A stretch of DNA of 64,000 bases. It comes from Siphonodentalium dalli (lineage: Eukaryota; Mollusca; Scaphopoda; Gadilida; Siphonodentaliidae). Below, piece by piece: positions 58,704-64,000 of this stretch. The notes below the pieces were generated by a model, which was not told the DNA's origin, made no database searches, and saw only the letters and a program-made list of their open reading frames with translations. How positions within the stretch are numbered: the first letter of the stretch is position 1; the number at the start of each line of letters is the position of its first letter. The translations under genes and the position numbers were made by a program. The stretch lies in NCBI GenBank assembly GCA_032622095.1, contig CP136068.1:157677465-157741464 (forward strand), read 5' to 3'.

Positions 58704-60208
58704 TATATCCTCTATAACTGTTTATTCAACATCACGTGCTGCAATCCATAAATGCGGTTCAGATTTCGATGTCCGGTTCAACATTATTATCATATGGTTT
58801 GATAGCAGAAATACTCAGTTTGGAATGTTATACCATACAAGTTTTACGAGTTGCTCTTGCTCAAGAATGGATAAATTTATAAACCTGATTTTTGGCGCAT
58901 TAGTTAGAATTATATTTTTGCACAAGAACACACCACAAATATCGAACTGGACATCAAAAGCAGAACCGGATTGTATCGATTGCATAAACATAAGAAGTTG
59001 GTCACTGACCGACAATTGCTATTCTCTGGTGTGGTTTATAGGACTACCGTATGCAATGCCGACTTAAAAATAAAAATTCACATAAACATCGCATGAAGCG
59101 GTCTATCCACAAACTCAGGTATTCGGTAATTCCAAATGTATGAACTATCACCATGATATCCCGGTATATCATTGTCAGGACTGTTTGTACAAAAGGTTGT
59201 TATTCTACTATGCATAATTTTGCTATATCATTGTACTCGGACTGTATTGCAATGTAATATATCAGTACATGTACCGGTATACTGGGTGCACATTATATAC
59301 ATGTAGGCCTACTTTCACTTTAGTACATGTATGTGTCATAAAAGACTCATGTTGTTAAATTGAAAAAAAACATGTGTGAAAACAGAGAGAATACATGTAC
59401 ATGTGCCGGTACTATATACATGTACCTCTTTGTGTGCTGTACTACCGGTACTATTCATGTACATGTACTACACTACAATAAGAGAAATTTTAATTGATTC
59501 TGCTGCCCTTGTGCCACAGGCCTCAAACACGCCAAACAAGTATCTGTAGCCAGGCCCACCAGTACCAGGCTACTAGTAAATGAAGTACTGAAAGTGTCAC
59601 ATCATTAATCGAGCCCAATCTTAGTTATACTAGTCTCTTGTGTAGTTTGTGTTACTATTAATAAGATATTTAATGAATGTTTGGAATGTATGGTAGCATT
59701 CTTACCTGGATCAACATATGCCATGCACAACGCTGGTCATCATATCATCACCGCTGTTGGCAGTAAACCGCTCATCGGGCTATAACAGTTAGAGTTTTCC
59801 ATACCAGGGCTAATCTAATCAGTTAAAATTAGTCATTTTAGAGGGAATACCAACCAGTGGAAGACATACAAAAAGTCATGTATATTCAGATATCAGTTTT
59901 CGAGAAAAAACCCATCTTAGTCGAGCGGACTTAGAATATCGGGGTAAACTTAAATTTCATTCAGCAACACTTTCACAGCAGAATATAAAAATAGTACATT
60001 ATAATCACTTACAGTACATGTACATGTAGCCCAAGTGCAGTGCTAGCCTATATTATATACTACCAAAACTTTTGGTCAGTTTCTCGATGACTGACACTTG
60101 TAAACGCTTGAACGGGTATATAGTACATGTACATGTACATGTGTACCGTATGTGAATTAAAGATCTTATTAGTGACACAACAGGAGGCTAGACATACATT
60201 TGTAACTA
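58704..60208. other. Unassigned spacer
   Basis: Two small overlapping frames on opposite strands near 58820-59060 have no recognisable motif and are not called. Rich in ACATGTAC microsatellite (59280-59470, 60015-60140). Confidence 0.4.
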
Positions 60209-60373
60209 CAGTAATGCTCTAATTAATCGACTCCTTAACCACAGCAGAATTACGGGTATTAAACTCGGGGAGAGCCTTCCGATGAATGGCAACAAGCCAT
60301 ATATCCGACTAAATCCTGAAAGTTACACATAATTCTGCTGTGGTTAAGGGGTCGATTTCTTAGGGCACTACTG
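60209..60373 (+). mobile_element. MITE with CAGTA ends and TA duplication, copy 2
   Basis: CAGTAATGCTCTAATTAATCG ... GGGCACTACTG, TA on both sides. Arms of about 45 bp (CGACTCCTTAACCACAGCAGAATTA and its complement). Same interior words as copy 1. Confidence 0.78.
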
Positions 60374-60792
60374 TATCTGTTTTAGTGCACATCAAATGTA
60401 TTTGTTGTCTTTCCTCTTGTAATTTGTCTTTGGTTGTGTTCGCCATTTCGATGGACAACTACATGTACTGACATCAAATGACTGAAATGAGTCAAAATTT
60501 AGCAGTGCAGCCAATTATATAGATAAACAGAATTAAATAGCATCCAAATTCCAAATGAGCATAAATGATAAAACAAACTTTATTGAGCACTCTTTTAATA
60601 CTAGTAATTACAGCTACAATGAAAGCACCTAATAAAAATTCTAAGTTTGGTAAAACTGTCTGTATACAAAGTTTATCTGGCCGTGATGAATAAAACCTAT
60701 AAATGGGATCATATACATGTATGTTAGATATCATTACATGATTATTTGAAAACACATATCCGTATGGAAAACAAACTATTTTACCACTGGCC

Positions 60793-60914
60793 AAGTGGTC
60801 CTGCTAATATGCTATGATGCTGGTGGTCCTGCTGAATTGCTATGATGCGGATAGTGCAATTCATAGCAATTAAGCAGGACCCAACCGCATCATAGCACAT
60901 TAGCAGGAACACTT
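60793..60914. mobile_element. Hairpin element, about 120 bp
   Basis: AAGTGGTCCTGCTAATATGCTATGATGC pairs with GCATCATAGCACATTAGCAGGAACACTT. Inside is a second, similar stem (GGTCCTGCTGAATTGCTATGA/TCATAGCAATTAAGCAGGACC), so the element is a palindrome of a two-fold repeat. No other content. Confidence 0.75.
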
Positions 60915-61518
60915 GAACAGGGTATATTTACAGTGTCAAATCGAATGGGCATCTTTTAACAATATTTTTGAACAATTTCCTAGAAGTGTTCGAAAATTGA
61001 GAACTGAATTTATATTTGTTTTTATGAGGTTTCGATTGAAAAAATTCTAACTTAGCTCATCAGGATTAACATTGTCGTACAGCTATATTCTCTTTCCCAA
61101 CAAAGTCTATAGAACATACATGTAAAATTACAGCTATGCTTTAATTAATCAACTCGCCTTATATTACTCGGGTATTACTGCAGTATTCAGGCGTGTTCAT
61201 GCGATCAACCGCAGTCAGTTATACCGCCGCAGAATGTGGTCCACCTCACATTTGCAGTTAGGCTGTATTTTTCATGCGATGTTTATATGAATTTTGTTTT
61301 AAAGTTGACATTGTAATCACACCAGAATTTTTTTTTAATCTTTCAAAATGTCTAGATAGAATTCAGAATTTTTGTGGTAAAAACAATTAACTTGGTTATC
61401 ACAGTTAACACATATTACTGTGGTAAGATTACCAGCGGATACCGCATGTCAACAGGGACTGCATGCTCTAATTAATTATCAGGTTTAACATGTTTATACT
61501 GGATACAGTTCATTTTAA

Positions 61519-62452
61519 AGGTACTCAATCCGGTTCGATGATACCCATATAATCAGATTCCAACATCATACATTTGTATTTAGAAAGGCTGCTTCAGTTA
61601 CGTTATCAGAATTGATTAATTGCCCTAAAATAATGCTAACCACTGTCAACTAAAGTATACAATTGCCTGACATATGTTATTTATCAACATGTTGTTCTAC
61701 AAAATTTGGCCTTATTATCAACAGAAAGCCTCTTGATTTTAGAGTTATCCATCTTCATCTGAAATTTGGTCCGAGACCGTGGGCCACTATTAATTCTTGA
61801 TCGTGAAAAATAGTATATTTCAAAAATTGATATCTAATAACTCTGAGCTTTGATAGGTGGTGGGTTCCTCGACTCGTACCAAATATCTTTTACCCCCCAA
61901 GTCCAAATAAAGAGTAATGTGCGAGCATTAATTCAGGGGGCCCTTAATCAGATTATGCATCTTTAAATTCAAATACAGTTTAAAGATGCATAATCCGATT
62001 AAGTGCCCCTCATTTGCTATTTACATATACATGTATATGGAATCGGGGGGGGGGTAAAAATATTTTAATCAAGTCGAGGGACCCACCTACATGTATCAAA
62101 GCTCAGAGTTATTAGATATCAATTTTTGAAATTTTAATATTTATCACCATCGATACTTAATAGTGGCCCAGAAAAATTTGACGAGCCGACGGTCTCAGAC
62201 CAAATTGCGGATGAAGATGGATAACTCTAAAATGAAGAGGCTTTGTGTTGATAATAAGGTCAAACTTCGTCGAACAGCATGTTGATAAATATAACGTATC
62301 AGGCGATTTTATACTATACATGTAGTTGACATGTGGTTAGCATTATTTTTGGGCAATTAATCGATTCTGATATTACTGAAGCAGCATTTCTAAACAAAAT
62401 GTTGTTGTTGGAATCTAATTATATGGGGACCATCGAATCTGATTGAGCACCT
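61519..62452. mobile_element. Foldback MITE with TTAA duplication
   Basis: Starts AGGTACTCAATC and ends GATTGAGCACCT; TTAA at 61515-61518 and 62453-62456. The arms (about 460 bp each) are imperfect reverse complements meeting near 61975-61985 (TTAAAGATGCATAATC region). The TTAA target suggests piggyBac or Kolobok transposase. Arms have diverged by indels, so it is not recent. Confidence 0.8.
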
Positions 62453-62486
62453 TTAATAGTTAGCTATATGAGTTATATACACATAA

Positions 62487-62876
62487 GGCGACACCAATTT
62501 TTAAGTCCGGTTTACGAACACCTCCTACAACTTTTTTTCCATTTCATGAATTTTTTTTTTGAATTTTTTGTCCCAAATTTGTTTACACGCGTACTGATTT
62601 TCATGTGCTGTCGCATCCGGTTCTGCTTATGATCATTTGCAGATCCATATTTTCATGTATTTCATGACAAGAAATGTCTTGTTTGGTTCAGAATTTCATT
62701 CGAAATTTTTTTTTTCACAATTTTGGTAAAATTTATGTAAAATTTCAAGATTTACTTGATATAAATTGGGGGGGACAATTTTTTTTATTTTAATTTTTTT
62801 CCCCTCCTGCATCTACTTTTTTTCTCCCCACATCAGCACACATGTTCGTAAACCAGACTTAAAAATTGGTGTCGCC
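62487..62876 (-). mobile_element. MITE, Harbinger-like, copy 2 (inverted)
   Basis: GGCGACACCAATTTTTAAG ... CTTAAAAATTGGTGTCGCC with TAA on both sides (62484-62486, 62877-62879). The interior is the reverse complement of copy 1 at 55251-55629. Confidence 0.82.
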
Positions 62877-62879
62877 TAA

Positions 62880-64000
62880 TAGACATTTAAATTTTGAAAA
62901 TTGTAGGTTTCCGGATGATAACTTCAGTTTGTGTGATCATATCTGAACCAAATGTGGTATGTAAGTTTATCAGACCAAAATACAGGTCAAGTTCGAATAT
63001 AGGTGTGCTCCGCTCATTTTTGCGAGAGTTATGGCCCTTTTTCGACTTAGAATCGTGTTAATTTCTGGTTTCCGCATCATAATTTTAGTTTGTGTGATCA
63101 AATCTGAATCAAATTTGGTATGATAGTTTATTATCCACCATTTCATGGGACACTGGTTGGATTGTTCTGAAATGTAGTATCGGATTTAGGGGACCTCGAT
63201 ATATTTTTCAGACAAGCTGATGCCCCAAAGAAGCCACTTTTTCTCACATTTGCTGAAATAGTATCCAAAACATCAACATATCAAGAGCCATTAGACTGAA
63301 TTAGATAAAAATATATCACTTGGGTCTGTTTAAGCTGGAAAATACTCAAAATTTGTATCATTTTCTGCTATTATATCTGCATACTAGCCTTTTTGCTGAA
63401 TCGTGAATGCCGGTTATATTGCCGTGTGAAATCCTAGTACCAGATAACATTGGGTATGTACATGTATATAGCATACCACCTGAAAATGGCTTGAATATCA
63501 CATACCAAAGCGGGGTGGGGGTGTGTGTGACACCCTCCTTGATCATAGACTCATAGTCTGTATTCTACAGGGTATGTTAACTGTTTCGAGTTGGTGCAAT
63601 TAATGTGATTGTTTAATCTCTACCATCTGAAATCTATTTATAGCATATTTTGCTATCTGATCAATATTGCTACTTAGTACTGATATAAAACAGGATAAAG
63701 ATGGTGTGTCTCTTTCCCGAATGTTCTGTTTACATGTACATTTGGGGGTTTATGAGTCAAATAATATCAGACAACATGTCCTTCTAACACTAAGAAATAA
63801 TATGTTCTTATGAACCAGGACAAAATATGACTATTTCTGGAGCATTACAGCACATTATTACAAATCTATATTTGTAAGCAGTAAGATAATGACAGGAAAC
63901 ATGTCCTCAGACTAAGAAATAATTTTTTGGTGTGTATTTCACACCACAGCTCATGTGTATACTCACATTAGTTTATGTCATTCAAAGGGAGAAACCCATT
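62880..64000. other. Spacer with a duplicated intergenic motif
   Basis: GGTTTCCGSATSATAAYTTYAGTTTGTGTGATCA followed by ATCTGAAYCAAATKTGGTATG occurs at about 62908 and 63069, a two-unit repeat of 161 bp. No gene seen to the end of the window. Confidence 0.5.

Noticed and set aside
58815-59067. Overlapping 66- and 80-residue frames on opposite strands
   Set aside because: No domain, codon pattern or neighbour supports either frame.

Overview
This is animal nuclear DNA, most likely from a bivalve or another lophotrochozoan. The signs are a replication-dependent H3.2-type histone gene with the metazoan 3' stem-loop, an H1 gene with an AK/PKK-rich tail, several mollusc-like LINEs, many short inverted-repeat (MITE-like) elements and TGTACATG-rich microsatellites. 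I could not fix the species.

The backbone is a broken-up tandem histone locus with unit order H3 promoter, H3, H1, repeat spacer. H1 occurs at 178-728 (frameshifted) and 30834-31376 (intact). H3 occurs at 21086-21496 (intact frame, but separated from its promoter and lacking the 3' stem-loop) and 29604-30014 (intact, with stem-loop). A third H3 promoter fragment at 37299-37369 has no H3 behind it. About 5.7 kb (1-5728 and 30657-36391) is a near-identical duplication of H1 plus its satellite spacer.

Most of the rest is mobile DNA, and much of it sits in the regulatory DNA of the histone genes. A Tx1-like LINE (four copies, E1-E4) lies in the H3 5' UTR at one exact point in the two independent cases (E1, E2). 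E2-E3-E4 then run head to tail, each junction falling at oligo(A)-AGAAGA. A second family of short elements, each coding one basic protein, sits at the H3 start site with a 13-bp target duplication (28410-29554), in the H3 promoter (36392-37298) and probably just upstream of H1. The H1-proximal one carries five covarying hairpins (30243-30491), and the 36.4-kb one carries a histone-type stem-loop inside its coding region. A different LINE (about 22.0-27.88 kb) lies between the H3 copies.

The most unusual non-histone object is a 4.85-kb near-perfect palindrome (45995-50843) with TG...CA ends and a 6-bp target duplication, inserted in LINE copy E4. Each 2.4-kb arm carries a Bcl-2-like gene, with an in-frame stop between BH1 and BH2, and a small C2H2 zinc-finger/polyQ gene. 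Another foldback element (9447-12021) has satellite-bearing inverted ends and splits an old LINE.

51.1-53.25 kb is minisatellite DNA. 53.25-64 kb has no gene I can support, only one LINE fragment and MITEs of at least three types, recognised by their target duplications (TWA, TA, TTAA).
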